Shown here piece by piece: positions 17,363 through 26,200 of a stretch of DNA of 64,000 nucleotides. The position numbers and the translations under genes were made by a program. The notes below the pieces were generated by a model. The model ran no database searches. It was not told the origin of the DNA and saw only the letters and a list, made by a program, of their open reading frames with translations. This DNA is from Streptomyces sp. P9-A2 (lineage in GTDB: Bacteria > Actinomycetota > Actinomycetes > Streptomycetales > Streptomycetaceae): assembly GCF_036634175.1 (NCBI RefSeq), contig NZ_JAZIFX010000001.1, forward strand, positions 7,936,001 through 8,000,000, in the 5' to 3' direction. Position 1 is the stretch's first letter, and every line of letters begins with the position of its first letter.

Positions 17363-17368
17363 TACGCT
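17363..17368 (+). promoter_or_regulatory. -10 box TACGCT, probable leaderless promoter
   Basis: TACGCT is followed by seven bases and the ATG at 17376 with no ribosome site between them. Confidence 0.4.
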
Positions 17369-17375
17369 CGTATGC

Positions 17376-17615
17376 ATGACCGAAAGCGCGAGCCCGTACA
17401 CCGCCCATCCACGGATCATGGTGCTCGGCGTGCAGCCCGGTACACCGCCGTTCCGGATCGTGGAGATCGACGGAGAAGTGATCGGCGAGGCCAAGGCCGT
17501 CACCGACGTGCTGCTGGCCGCCGCCGCGTTCGGGATCACCGTCCATGATCTCGACGACCCGGACGTGGTCCGCTGGGTCGGCGGGGACAAGCACACCTGG
17601 ACCCCGCGCCGGTAG
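17376..17615 (+). CDS. Small conserved hypothetical protein
   Basis: The 79-residue protein begins MTESASPYTAHPRIMVLGVQ and has the pattern of a compact alpha/beta fold: strand IMVLGVQ, strand PFRIVEID, helix VTDVLLAAAAFGITV, and a closing VVRWVGGDKHTW segment. I recognise it only as a type of short protein found in Streptomyces; no function is known to me. The likely leaderless promoter supports this start. Confidence 0.65.
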   Translation: MTESASPYTAHPRIMVLGVQPGTPPFRIVEIDGEVIGEAKAVTDVLLAAAAFGITVHDLDDPDVVRWVGGDKHTWTPRR

Positions 17616-17657
17616 GCGTCACGGGGGACACCGGGCAGGCCCGGCAGGCGCCGCGGG

Positions 17658-18374
17658 TCATGTCTGCGCTCTGGTCTCCTTCCCGGACTCCGTCTCGGCT
17701 CCCGCCCCGGCCCGGTCCCTGCCCTTCGCCCTGCTCCGCAGCAGGCCCCGTGACGTGCCCTTCGGCGCGCTCTTCGCCTTGGCGGCAGGCTTGGCCTTGG
17801 CCCTGGTTTTCGACACGGCCCCGGCCCTCGGCCTGCGTGCGTGCACGGCCCGACTGAGCCGGCGCCCCAGCAGGAGGTATCCGATCAGCGCCCCGCCGGT
17901 GTTCAGGATGACGTCGTCGATGTCGAAGGCACGGCCGGTGATCAGGGCGCCCTGAGCGAACTCCACCATCAGCATCACGATTCCGGTCAGCAGCAGCACC
18001 TGCACGAATCCGCGGGTGCGCGGCGCCAGCACCGGCGCGAGGACGCCGAAGGGCACGCCCAGCAGGAGGTTGCCGCCGACCTGACGGACGGCGTCGCGCA
18101 GCGCGGGCTGGTCCAGATAGGCCTGCAGGGAACGGCCGGGATGCAGATTGGTGTGGATCAGTGCCTCGGAGGCGGGGGAGGGCTGCAGCGTGAGCCGGGC
18201 CAGCGCCACCGCGAAAACGACCATGAGCGCGAAGGCACAGAGCATCACGAGCAGCCGGAGCGGCAGCGGGAGCGGACGCCGCTCGTTCCCGCGGCCCCCG
18301 GTGTCACGTCCGGGTGGATCGCTGTCCGGCTTCCGGCGCCACGCGAAGCGCGGGCGTGAGGCTGTACGGGTCAT
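17658..18374 (-). CDS. VanZ-family membrane protein
   Basis: The 238-residue protein has an Arg-rich cytoplasmic N-terminus, four transmembrane helices and a Lys/Ala/Arg-rich tail. The VanZ signature is visible: NLLLGVPFGVLAPVL, then VEFAQGALITGRAFDIDDVI and LNTGGALIGYLLLG. VanZ of the vancomycin operon raises teicoplanin resistance by an unknown mechanism; most streptomycete VanZ proteins are outside such operons, as here. The long basic tail from about residue 185 is unusual and may lie against the membrane. Confidence 0.85.
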   Translation of the reverse strand: MTRTASRPRFAWRRKPDSDPPGRDTGGRGNERRPLPLPLRLLVMLCAFALMVVFAVALARLTLQPSPASEALIHTNLHPGRSLQAYLDQPALRDAVRQVGGNLLLGVPFGVLAPVLAPRTRGFVQVLLLTGIVMLMVEFAQGALITGRAFDIDDVILNTGGALIGYLLLGRRLSRAVHARRPRAGAVSKTRAKAKPAAKAKSAPKGTSRGLLRSRAKGRDRAGAGAETESGKETRAQT

Positions 18375-18475
18375 TCCGTCCTCCGACCGTCAACTGCTGT
18401 CATAGATGGGATGGGATGGGCCGGGCACCCGGGGGCGCCGTTGTTACGCCGGGCCGGGGCGGACACCGCTGCAGC

Positions 18476-19138
18476 TCAGTCGCCGTAGGAGACGTGCACC
18501 TTCGTGAACCCCAGGGAGCGCAGCAGACCTTCGAGCATCCCCGTGGTGTTGCTCTCGGCCCGGGTGGTCAGTTCGCTCTCCTTCGCCGCGGCGCCGATGT
18601 GCCGCACCGCGAGCTTCTGTACGGCCTGTTCGCTGTTGGGGTTGTCCGAGAAGAGGTCCCCGAAGCGGTCGAGCAGCCCGCGCTCCTTGGAGACGGCGTA
18701 GGAACGCTCGGGGTCGAGCGCCGGAGTGCCGAGACGGGCGTGCGGCAGTCGCAGGGTCGCGGACGTACGGTCCTCGTCGACCTGTACATCGTCCTTGCCG
18801 AGCTTTCCGAGGTCGACGTAGGCGTCGACGGTGCCCGCACCCACGTACAGGGTGCGGCTGCCGCGGATCGCGTCGGGCAGGAACCTGGTGTCCTTCTCCA
18901 GGTCCACCACGACCTGGAAGTTGCCGGTCGCCGCGTCGTACCGGCTGATGTCCTGGATGGATTCCAGCAGTGCGGGACCGGAACGGTCATGGGTCTCCGT
19001 ACCGAACAGATCCTTCAGGCCCGGCAGGACACTCAGCCGGATCCCGGCGAAGAGCACGGCGAGCACCACCACCACCGCGGTGAGTACCTTTGCCCAGCCC
19101 GGCACGCGCCCGGGGAGGCGCCTGATGGGAGTCGTCAT
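18476..19138 (-). CDS. DUF4230 protein, membrane-anchored
   Basis: The 220-residue protein has one N-terminal membrane helix (about residues 14-35, VLTAVVVVLAVLFAGIRL) and an extracytoplasmic DUF4230 domain with LYVGAGTVDAYVDL and LRLPHARLGTPALDPERS. The family is widespread in bacteria with no known activity. AGGAGG lies at a good distance before the ATG at 19138. It is 100 bp upstream of the VanZ gene on the same strand, so the two may be co-transcribed. Confidence 0.85.
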   Translation of the reverse strand: MTTPIRRLPGRVPGWAKVLTAVVVVLAVLFAGIRLSVLPGLKDLFGTETHDRSGPALLESIQDISRYDAATGNFQVVVDLEKDTRFLPDAIRGSRTLYVGAGTVDAYVDLGKLGKDDVQVDEDRTSATLRLPHARLGTPALDPERSYAVSKERGLLDRFGDLFSDNPNSEQAVQKLAVRHIGAAAKESELTTRAESNTTGMLEGLLRSLGFTKVHVSYGD

Positions 19139-19390
19139 GGTGACAGTCCTCCTTCCTACTGACCGGATGCCCCTCACTTCACCGAACAGACACGGGAGTT
19201 GAGTTCTGAAGGGCACCGCTGGAAGCATGCGGGGGCGCACGGCGTGCCGGGAGTTCCGGAGGAGTCGCCGAAGCGATGGCCGAAGGGGTCACCGGACGGC
19301 GCCCCGCGGTGACCGGACGGCGGCGGCCCGAAGGCCCGGGGCCGGTGACATGAGCCTTCCGGTCGACATGGTCGTTCGAGGAGGCAACTC

Positions 19391-19785
19391 ATCTGAGACA
19401 TCGCCAAGTTCAGCGGCAGCGCCCATCCGGAACCGGCGGCGGCGGAGGTCTGCACGCAACTCGGTGTGCCGCTCAGCCCCGTCCGGACCGGCAGGTTCGC
19501 CAACGACTGTCCGGAGATGCAACTGCCGGCCGGCTGCCGCACGGGGACCGGGTCCCCGCTCGATCCGAGTGGCCTGCGCCCACGGTCTGTTCGTGGCCGG
19601 GGCGCTCGAGCGGCTGAGCGAGCGGCCCGACATGCTGGAGATCGCGTGCACCGGCACCGTCCCGGTGCCCGTCGAGGAACACACGGACAAGCTGCGGGTC
19701 CTGTCCATCGCCCGGCGCTCGCCGAGGCGGTACGGCGCATTCACGGCGGTGAGCCCGTGAGCGCCCCGTTCGACGCGTCACCGGC
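19391..19785 (+). pseudogene. Deleted and frameshifted PRPP synthetase (ribose-phosphate pyrophosphokinase)
   Basis: From 19397 the frame reads DIAKFSGSAHPEPAAAEVCT, then GVPLSPVRTGRFANDCPEMQ, the N-terminus of PRPP synthetase. At about 19560 it jumps to the C-terminal end in another frame, HGLFVAGALERLSERPDMLE followed by HTDKLRVLSIA. It then shifts back for PALAEAVRRIHGGEPVSA. The whole catalytic centre is missing. Where the start codon should be the sequence is ATC TGA, so start and second codons are also mutated. An AGGAGG-like ribosome site survives upstream. Confidence 0.85.
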
Positions 19786-19802
19786 CGAAGAGCACCCGCT
19801 CC

Positions 19803-20210
19803 TCACACCGGGCCCGGTGTGGCCTCGGGCTGGTCCAGGGCCGCGTCCAGGGTCGGCCGCGGAGGCAGTAGCCGGGCCAGGCCGGTGATCCGCAGCACCC
19901 GCAGGGTCAGCGCGTCGGTGCACACCAGGCGCAGACTGCCGTGCTGCTCCAGGACCCGCTGCCGGGCACGGTAGAGCAGGCGCAGACCGGAGGCATCCAG
20001 GAACTCGACCCGGGTCAGATCGATCACGACGCGGCACTTCGGGTCCGAGGTGGCCGCGTCCAGGTGCGGGACGACCTCCACCTCTGCGACGATGTCGATC
20101 TCGCCGCGGAAATCCAGCACCGTGTGCCCCCGCTCCTGACGGACGCGGAGAAACCGGGTCGGCGGTGCAGGTTGGTGCCGCACCACGCCATCGCCTCCAG
20201 CCTGCTTCAT
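19803..20210 (-). CDS. STAS-domain anti-sigma factor antagonist
   Basis: The 135-residue protein is a single STAS domain: VLDFRGEIDIVAEVEVVPHL, then VVIDLTRVEFLDASGLRLLY with the conserved phosphorylatable Ser74. Such antagonists bind and sequester an anti-sigma kinase when unphosphorylated. No partner kinase is adjacent, but two SpoIIE-type phosphatases with kinase-like domains lie within the window and could act on it. The ATG at 20210 is used; another in-frame start at 20243 would add 11 residues. Confidence 0.87.
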   Translation of the reverse strand: MKQAGGDGVVRHQPAPPTRFLRVRQERGHTVLDFRGEIDIVAEVEVVPHLDAATSDPKCRVVIDLTRVEFLDASGLRLLYRARQRVLEQHGSLRLVCTDALTLRVLRITGLARLLPPRPTLDAALDQPEATPGPV

Positions 20211-20614
20211 GCACGGATCGGTCCCCAACGCCGGTCCCCGCACTGCAAGTTACCCCCGGGCGCATGGATGTGGGCATGTTTGATCGTCATATGTCTTCGA
20301 ATTGCGATCGAGTTCTTACGGATCTGGCCAGTCCGGTGCCGTGTGGCGCGGTCACAGGCGGCCCAGGACCTGCCTGGACGCTCAACTACCGCACGCATCA
20401 AGCCACTTGTTCTCACCACCTCTCCTCGCGGGCGTGACGGAGCCCTCACTTCCGCCACCTCCCGAACGTGATCCTTTTGCGGCCGGAACCGATAAGCTCC
20501 CTGTCAGCGCTGCGAGTTGAAGTGATCGCGTCGCGCCGGTTCGCGATACGCACCCATGAGTGCGGTCCCCTTGCACACCCCCCATGTCTGATCGTGTTGT
20601 TTCGAAGGATGCAG
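20211..20614. other. Divergent intergenic region of STAS gene and conservon
   Basis: This 404-bp gap must hold both promoters. It is AT-richer at 20270-20330. On the minus strand GGGTAA (20255-20250) resembles a stress-sigma -10 box but no good -35 was found. No gene is supported. Confidence 0.5.
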
Positions 20615-22435
20615 ATGGAACTCGCCACTTCGCCACCGGCGGTGCGGCCCCCTGCCGCCTGGTACAGCTGGTGGCTGATGCCGCTGGGCCTGGGCGGCGG
20701 GACGATCGCCGCCACGTTCATGAGCTCGGAGCGAATAACGGCCGCCGTCGCTGGCGCCGCCGCCACCGCGGCCGGCGTGTGGTGCGTACGACTGCTGCTC
20801 CGCACCCGTACCCGGCTGCTCCGGGCCGAGGAAGTCCTCCGTGCCGCACAGGTTGCACAGGCCGGACAGTCGCAGGAGTCACTGCAATGGCGGGAGCGGG
20901 CAGCGGGCCTGGAACGGGACCTCGCCGCCGAGCGCACCGCCCAGGAGGAGCGGTTCGCCGAACAGGCACAGGACTTCGAAGCACGGCTGGCCGGACTGAC
21001 CGAGCGCCACGAGGCCCGGATCGCCGAGCAGGCAGGGGAACACGAAGCCCGGATCGCCGAGCAGGCCGAAGCCATGGAGAAGCGGCTGGCGCATCAGCTC
21101 GCCGCGGTGGCCCGGCTCGCCGACGAGCGACTGCCCGAGGCGATCGAGTGTCTGCGCGGCGGTGACGCCATCGACGACCTGCTGCCGAGCGTCCACCGGA
21201 GTGCCGAGGCCGGCGCCGAACTCCAGGCCGAACTGCGCAAGATACTGCGAACCTCCCTGATGGCGCTCGAGGAGGAGTTCGACCGCTCCACCTCCGCCGA
21301 ACAGGCCGTCATCAGCATCGGCAACCGCATCCATGTGCTGACCAGCAAACTCCGTGGCCGGCTGCACGAGATGCAGGGCGAGCACGGCCGCCTCCCGGCC
21401 GTTGCCCGGGGCCTGATGGAACTCGACCAGGAGATCGGCCCCGCAGACTGTCTCGCCGCCAGCGTCGGCGTCCTCGGCGGCTCGGACCGGCCGGGCAGGC
21501 AGTGGCAGGAGCCTCAGCGGCTGCTGAGTGTGATGCGCGGCGGTATCGGCCGGGTCAAGGACTTCCACCGCGTCCAGCTGCGCCGGCTGCCCGAACTCGG
21601 CGTCGACGGCGGCCTGGTGGACCACCTCACGCTGATCTTCGCCCACCTGTTGGACAACGCGGCGCGCTACTCACCGCCCACCGAGCCCGTGGTGGTCTCC
21701 GGCAAGGAGGTCCCGAACGGCGTCGGCATCGAGATCCAGGACTCCGGCAAGGGCCTGAGCGAGGAGAAGAAGCGCGAGGCCGAGCACGCCCTCGCGGGTA
21801 CCGCGCCCGGCGCGGGCATCGGAGGTATCACCGAGGACGCGAACATCGGCCTGCGGGTCGTCGGCGTTCTGGCCCGCCGCTACGGCATCCGGGTCACCTT
21901 CGCCGACTCGCCCTGGCTGGGTACCTCGGTGGTGGTCGTAGTACCGCACAAGTACTTCAGCCCGCTGCCCACGGGCACCGAGGCCGTGGCAGCCCTCGCC
22001 GCGAGGGTTCCCGCCGCGACGTCCGTCCTGCCGTGGACCGCGGTCACCGACGACGGGGAGGCCGACCTCTGGCCGGCCGACCCCGCCGAGGCACCCGGCT
22101 CCGAGACGTTCCCCGATTCCGCCGGGGCGGTGGACACCACGCCCGGCGGACTGCCCCGGCGCCGCAGCGGCAGGCGGGCCGAGGCGGAGCCGCGGCGGAC
22201 CGGACGGCCCGAGCGCGGCGAACGGAGCTCCGTCACCGCCGTACCCCCGGACGCGTCCTTCACCGGACTCGCCGCCTTCGCCACCGCCGGCCGCGACATC
22301 GCCGGTCGCGACGCGGGCGGACGCGAGTCCGCAGAGCGCGACACCGGCGCGGCGCCCGGGGCGACCGCCGGTGACACCCCCGCAGGACGTGAGTACACGA
22401 AGCACCGCACCGAGGAGAGCGACCACACCCCATGA
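20615..22435 (+). CDS. cvnA: Conservon sensor kinase-like protein CvnA
   Basis: The protein of about 606 residues has two N-terminal membrane helices, a long coiled coil containing repeated EARIAEQA units, and a HATPase domain (LIFAHLLDNAARYSPPTEP, IEIQDSGKGLS, GLRVVGVLARRYGIRVTF). A disordered charged tail follows. No phosphorylatable H-box is evident. This is the CvnA protein of the conservons, which together with B, C and D resembles a eukaryotic G-protein-coupled system. The start at 20615 follows GAAGG by six bases; ATG 20609 is an alternative. Its stop overlaps cvnB (ATGA). Confidence 0.9.
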   Translation: MELATSPPAVRPPAAWYSWWLMPLGLGGGTIAATFMSSERITAAVAGAAATAAGVWCVRLLLRTRTRLLRAEEVLRAAQVAQAGQSQESLQWRERAAGLERDLAAERTAQEERFAEQAQDFEARLAGLTERHEARIAEQAGEHEARIAEQAEAMEKRLAHQLAAVARLADERLPEAIECLRGGDAIDDLLPSVHRSAEAGAELQAELRKILRTSLMALEEEFDRSTSAEQAVISIGNRIHVLTSKLRGRLHEMQGEHGRLPAVARGLMELDQEIGPADCLAASVGVLGGSDRPGRQWQEPQRLLSVMRGGIGRVKDFHRVQLRRLPELGVDGGLVDHLTLIFAHLLDNAARYSPPTEPVVVSGKEVPNGVGIEIQDSGKGLSEEKKREAEHALAGTAPGAGIGGITEDANIGLRVVGVLARRYGIRVTFADSPWLGTSVVVVVPHKYFSPLPTGTEAVAALAARVPAATSVLPWTAVTDDGEADLWPADPAEAPGSETFPDSAGAVDTTPGGLPRRRSGRRAEAEPRRTGRPERGERSSVTAVPPDASFTGLAAFATAGRDIAGRDAGGRESAERDTGAAPGATAGDTPAGREYTKHRTEESDHTP

Positions 22436-22842
22436 CACACCAGGGAAACGACGTGAGCTGGGCGCTCCGCGATCTCGTCGAGAGCATTCAGGAGATCCGC
22501 TTCGCCCTTGTGGCCTCCAGCGACGGCAAGGCCATCACCTCCTTCGGGGCGGAGGACCCCGACGACGTGGACCGCTTCGCGGCCGTGGTCGCCGGCCTGC
22601 AGGCACTGGCCCAGCCGGTCGCCGAACAGTTCCCCGCCTACGCGGGGCAACTGCGGCTGGCGATGATCGAGGTCGACGGCGGCCACCTCTTCGTGGTCCG
22701 GGCGGGCGTGGAGACCTACCTCGGTGTCCTCGCCCGCGAGGGCCTGGACCAGGGGCTGCTCGGACACCAGATGAGGGACCTCGCCCGCAGGATGGGTGAG
22801 CTGCTCGGCACCACTGTGCGCCAGGAGGAGCACTCTGGATGA
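22432..22842 (+). CDS. cvnB: Roadblock/LC7 protein CvnB
   Basis: The 136-residue protein is a roadblock/LC7 domain: IRFALVASSDGKAITSFG, then FAAVVAGLQALAQPVAEQFP and the late GLLGHQMRDLARRMGELLG helix. CvnB works as the likely GTPase-activating partner of CvnD in the conservon complex at the membrane. It overlaps cvnA by four bases and cvnC by four bases, so translation is coupled. Confidence 0.93.
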   Translation: MTHQGNDVSWALRDLVESIQEIRFALVASSDGKAITSFGAEDPDDVDRFAAVVAGLQALAQPVAEQFPAYAGQLRLAMIEVDGGHLFVVRAGVETYLGVLAREGLDQGLLGHQMRDLARRMGELLGTTVRQEEHSG

Positions 22843-23210
22843 GTGTTCCCCGCCGGCCGTCGGACCCGTCCGGTCTCGAGCGCTACTACGTCCTCACCGG
22901 AGGGCGCAGCGGACCGGGCGGTTCGGCGTCGAGTCTCGACGTGGCGACCCTTGTCGTCTCCCGCTCGGACCCCGTCCCGGGGATGCAGCACGAGCACGAG
23001 GAGATCATCCGGCGCTGCCGTGAACCGCTCTCGGCGGCCGAACTCGGCGCCCACCTCGGGCTGCCGTTCAACATTCTCGCCGTACTGCTGTCGGACCTGC
23101 TGGACACAGGCCGCGTCGAAGCCCGTGACCCCATTCCGGCCCACGACGTCGGCCGCGGGCCCGACCTCGCGCTCCTTGAGGAGGTACTCAGTGGACTTGA
23201 AAGGCTTTGA
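22839..23210 (+). CDS. cvnC: DUF742 protein CvnC
   Basis: The 123-residue protein is a DUF742 domain with a winged-helix look: YYVLTGGRSGP near the N-terminus, HEEIIRRCREPLSAAELGAH, then LPFNILAVLLSDLLDTGRVE. It is the third conservon component, possibly linking the complex to DNA or to CvnD. It starts inside the end of cvnB and overlaps the start of cvnD by 20 bases. Confidence 0.92.
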   Translation: MSVPRRPSDPSGLERYYVLTGGRSGPGGSASSLDVATLVVSRSDPVPGMQHEHEEIIRRCREPLSAAELGAHLGLPFNILAVLLSDLLDTGRVEARDPIPAHDVGRGPDLALLEEVLSGLERL

Positions 23211-23796
23211 CCAGGCCGGCCGGCATACGGCCGGGGACACCCGCTCGGTGAAGGTGATGATCGCCGGCGGCTTCGGTACCGGAAAGACCACGATGGTCCG
23301 GTCGGTCAGCGACATCAAGCCGCTCACCACCGAGGAGACCCTCACCCAGGCCAGCGCCGATGTGGACCGTCTCATCGGCGTCGCCGACAAGACGGAGACC
23401 ACCGTCAGCCTGGACTTCGGCAAGATCGGCCTCAACGACAGCCTGGTGCTGTACCTGTTCGGCACGCCCGGTCAGGAGCGGTTCTGGTTCCTGTGGAACG
23501 GGTTGTTCAAGGGGGCGCTCGGCGCGGTCGTCCTGGTCGACACCCGCCGGCTGGACTCCAGTTTCCGGGCGATCGAGGAGATGGAACGGCAGCACGTGCC
23601 CTTCGTCATCGCCCTCAACGTCTTCCCCGACTCCAAGGACTACCCGGTGGACGAGATCCGGGACGCCCTGGACATCCCCGCGCACATCCCGGTCGTCGCC
23701 TTCGACGCCCGCGACCGGTCCGCCAGCCGCGACGTGCTTGTCACCCTCGTCCACCACCTGCGGGACCGCTCGGCCGCGGCCGTGGAGTCCCGATGA
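23191..23796 (+). CDS. cvnD: Ras-like GTPase CvnD
   Basis: The 201-residue protein has the P-loop GGFGTGKTT (residues 26-34), the switch II motif LFGTPGQERFWFLW, and a downstream ALNVFPD region where the specificity motif lies. It is the small GTPase of the conservon, expected to cycle on the membrane under control of CvnA/CvnB. The GTG at 23191 is chosen because GAGGAGG stands directly upstream, inside cvnC. Its stop overlaps the P450 start (ATGA). Confidence 0.92.
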   Translation: MDLKGFDQAGRHTAGDTRSVKVMIAGGFGTGKTTMVRSVSDIKPLTTEETLTQASADVDRLIGVADKTETTVSLDFGKIGLNDSLVLYLFGTPGQERFWFLWNGLFKGALGAVVLVDTRRLDSSFRAIEEMERQHVPFVIALNVFPDSKDYPVDEIRDALDIPAHIPVVAFDARDRSASRDVLVTLVHHLRDRSAAAVESR

Positions 23797-25043
23797 GCGA
23801 CCCGGCCGGGAACGCCCCCGGCGCCGCCCGCGGCTGCCCTGTCGCCCACCCCGGCGCGGACCCCGCCCGGCTGTACGGGCCGGCCCTGGCCACCGATCCG
23901 GCGGGCGTCCAGGAACGGCTGCGCAAGGAACACGGGTCGGTGGCGCCGGTACTCCTGGAGGGCGACGTACCGGCCTGGCTGGTGCTGGGCTACCGGGACA
24001 TCCGGCGGGTGCTCGACAACCCCCGCCAGTTCACCCGGGACGCCCGGATCTGGCGCGACCAGCGCGACGGGCGCATCGCGGACACCTCACCGCTGGTCCC
24101 GATGCTCGGCTGGCGCCCCGACTGCGTCTCCCAGGACGGCGAGCCGCACCGAAGGCTGCGCGGAGCCGTCACCGACGGACTCCAGGCCGCGGCCGGACGT
24201 GGCATCCGCCGGCACGCCACGCACTTCGCGAACAAGGAGATCGACGCTTTCGCGGACACCGGCCGCGCCGACCTGGTGAGCGACTACGCCGAGCATCTGC
24301 CGATGCTGGTGATCACCCGTGTCCTGGGAATGCCCGAGGCCGAGGGACGCGACCTGGTCGAGTCGTGCGCCCAGGTCCTCAAGGGCGGCGAGGACGCGGT
24401 CACGCACGACGGCCGCATCCAGGAGATCCTCGGCGCGCTCGTCGTCCGCAAGCGGTCCGAACCCGGCAGCGACCTCGCCACCGCCCTGCTGGCGCACCCC
24501 GCCCGGCTCGACGAGGAGGAGGTGGTCAGCCATCTGCGTCTGGTGCTGATCGCCGGCCACGCCACCACCAGCAACCTGCTCGCCCGGGTGCTCCAGCTGG
24601 TCCTCACCGACACCGCCCGGCTGTCCGGGCTGATCAGTGGCCGGCTGAACGTCTCCGCGGTCGTCGAGGAGGTCATGTGGAACAGCCCGCCGCTCGCGGT
24701 GCTGCCCGGCCGGTTCGCCACCGGCGACCTGGAGATCGGCGGTCACCGGATCCGCAAGGGCGATCTGCTGGTCCTGGGCCTCGCGGCGGGCAACCGGGAT
24801 CCGGAGATCCGCCCGGACGCCGGGGTGTCCGTACAGGGCAACCAGTCGCATCTGGCGTTCAGCGGGGGCCCGCACGAATGCCCCGGCCAGAACATCGGCC
24901 AGGCCGTCATCGAGATCGCCGTGGACGTGCTGCTGCACCGGCTGCGGGACCTGCGCCTGGCGGTTCCGCCGGACGAACTGTCCTCGACCGCCTCCACCTG
25001 GGAGACCCGGCTGGACCGTCTGCCGGTCGAGTTCAGCGCCTGA
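23793..25043 (+). CDS. cvnE: Conservon-linked cytochrome P450, CYP157-like
   Basis: The 416-residue P450 has an I-helix AGHATT (254-259) and heme loop SGGPHECPG with Cys363. The K-helix reads VEEVMWNSPP: where nearly all P450s have ExxR, Trp296 stands in place of Arg. Loss of ExxR is known for the CYP157 family, where CYP157C1 has EQSLW, and those genes also sit in conservons. Its role and redox partner are unknown. It is translationally coupled to cvnD and faces a terpene synthase across a long palindrome, so a terpene or an electron-transfer task is conceivable. Confidence 0.88.
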   Translation: MSDPAGNAPGAARGCPVAHPGADPARLYGPALATDPAGVQERLRKEHGSVAPVLLEGDVPAWLVLGYRDIRRVLDNPRQFTRDARIWRDQRDGRIADTSPLVPMLGWRPDCVSQDGEPHRRLRGAVTDGLQAAAGRGIRRHATHFANKEIDAFADTGRADLVSDYAEHLPMLVITRVLGMPEAEGRDLVESCAQVLKGGEDAVTHDGRIQEILGALVVRKRSEPGSDLATALLAHPARLDEEEVVSHLRLVLIAGHATTSNLLARVLQLVLTDTARLSGLISGRLNVSAVVEEVMWNSPPLAVLPGRFATGDLEIGGHRIRKGDLLVLGLAAGNRDPEIRPDAGVSVQGNQSHLAFSGGPHECPGQNIGQAVIEIAVDVLLHRLRDLRLAVPPDELSSTASTWETRLDRLPVEFSA

Positions 25044-25125
25044 CACCGGGTGACGCCGCAACGGCCGCTGTGTGACCGGCCGCCGCAACGTCCGCTGTGA
25101 CCGGCCGCCGCGCCGGACACAGCGA

Positions 25126-25167
25126 CCGGTCGTGCTGCCCGGCCACGTGGCCGGGCAGCACGACCGG
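25126..25167. terminator. 42-bp perfect palindrome, bidirectional terminator
   Basis: Twenty bases from 25126 (CCGGTCGTGCTGCCCGGCCA) are repeated in inverse from 25148 to 25167 with only CG between, so every base pairs. It lies between the convergent P450 and terpene synthase genes, one base from the latter's stop codon. It is preceded by two near-identical copies of GTGACCGGCCGCCGC. It should end transcription from both sides. Confidence 0.85.
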
Positions 25168-25168
25168 C

Positions 25169-26200
25169 TCACACGGTCAGCAGATCGTCGACCGAGCCGC
25201 GGCCCGCCTGCTCGGCCGTGGCCACCTCGCCCTCCTTCGACGCCGCGTACCGGCCACTGGTCAGGGCCCACTCGTAGTTGCCCTCGATCCAGTGCTGGAT
25301 GGCCTGCACACCCTTGTCCACCCGCTTGCGCTCGTCCGCGTCGAGTGCGAGCTCGTCGCACATGCGGGGCACCCGTGCCTCGAGCTCCAGGTACTCGTCC
25401 AGGCAGGCGGTCGTCATGCGGTACGCCTCGGCCGCGGCCTCCTCCCACGAGCAGCCGCGCTCCCGGTGCAGTACGGCGATCAGGTTGTGGCCGTCGCCGC
25501 GGCGCCGCTCCCGCTCGAAGGAGTGGATGTCGTTCATGAACCCGATGGTGTCCGCGGCCAGATCACGCATCCGCTCCATCAGAGGATGGGCCATCGCCCG
25601 CGCCGGCACCTCGAAGCCGCGGCTGCGCTCACCGGCGTCGATACTGTGGTGGATGCCGACGGTACGGCGCCGGAACACGGCGTACTCGTCGAGGCCGAGC
25701 GTCCCGGTCAGCCCGCGGGCCGCCAGGTCGACCTCCTCGCAGTGGGCCACCAGGAACCGGCCCCAGGACGCGGCGAACCGGGTCTGCCAGGTCAGGGACA
25801 TGCCATCCGAGAGGTGTTCCCAGACCTGCGCCCAGGCCACCGTGATCGGGCAGAGCACCCGGGGTGTGCTTCCCGCCGGCCGCAGCGGGGTGACGATGAG
25901 CTCCCGCGCCACGTCGGATATCACGTCCGCCCGGTCCGGCCGCCCGGCATCGAACTGGTCGTCGAACAGGAAAGCCAGCGAGAACCAGTTCATCAGGACG
26001 ACCATGTCCTCGGCCGAGGCGTACGGATAGGTGCGCGCAGCGGCCTGCGGCAGGTCCCAGGAACGGTATTCGTCGAACCCGGCCCGGCTGCGCACCAGTC
26101 CCATGTCCCACACCCAGCGCAGATGACGCGCCCGCGCGTACTCCAGATGCTCGCTGACCGGGGTGTTGAAGGGAAGGTCGAACCGGACGTCCTGAGACAT
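25169..26200 (-). CDS. Class I terpene synthase (sesquiterpene type)
   Basis: The 343-residue protein has the acidic metal motif DDQFD at residues 80-84, the NSE triad NDIHSFERE (N223, S227, E231) and the late GRY motif. All of these mark a functional bacterial class I terpene synthase that cyclises a prenyl diphosphate with Mg2+. Length and pattern fit sesquiterpene synthases acting on farnesyl diphosphate; opening residues MSQDVRFDLPFNTPVSEHLE resemble eudesmol/pentalenene-type enzymes. The product cannot be read from sequence. No prenyltransferase is adjacent; the nearest possible tailoring enzyme is the convergent P450. Confidence 0.9.
   Translation of the reverse strand: MSQDVRFDLPFNTPVSEHLEYARARHLRWVWDMGLVRSRAGFDEYRSWDLPQAAARTYPYASAEDMVVLMNWFSLAFLFDDQFDAGRPDRADVISDVARELIVTPLRPAGSTPRVLCPITVAWAQVWEHLSDGMSLTWQTRFAASWGRFLVAHCEEVDLAARGLTGTLGLDEYAVFRRRTVGIHHSIDAGERSRGFEVPARAMAHPLMERMRDLAADTIGFMNDIHSFERERRRGDGHNLIAVLHRERGCSWEEAAAEAYRMTTACLDEYLELEARVPRMCDELALDADERKRVDKGVQAIQHWIEGNYEWALTSGRYAASKEGEVATAEQAGRGSVDDLLTV

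Noticed and set aside
16728..17375. Upstream extension of the small gene at 17376
   Set aside because: The added 216 residues are Arg/Pro-rich, run antisense over the PHP relic, and would place a leaderless promoter inside the gene.
23191..23796. cvnD read as a longer gene starting inside cvnC
   Set aside because: The frame is open upstream, but GAGGAGG before GTG 23191 and the family length define the start.
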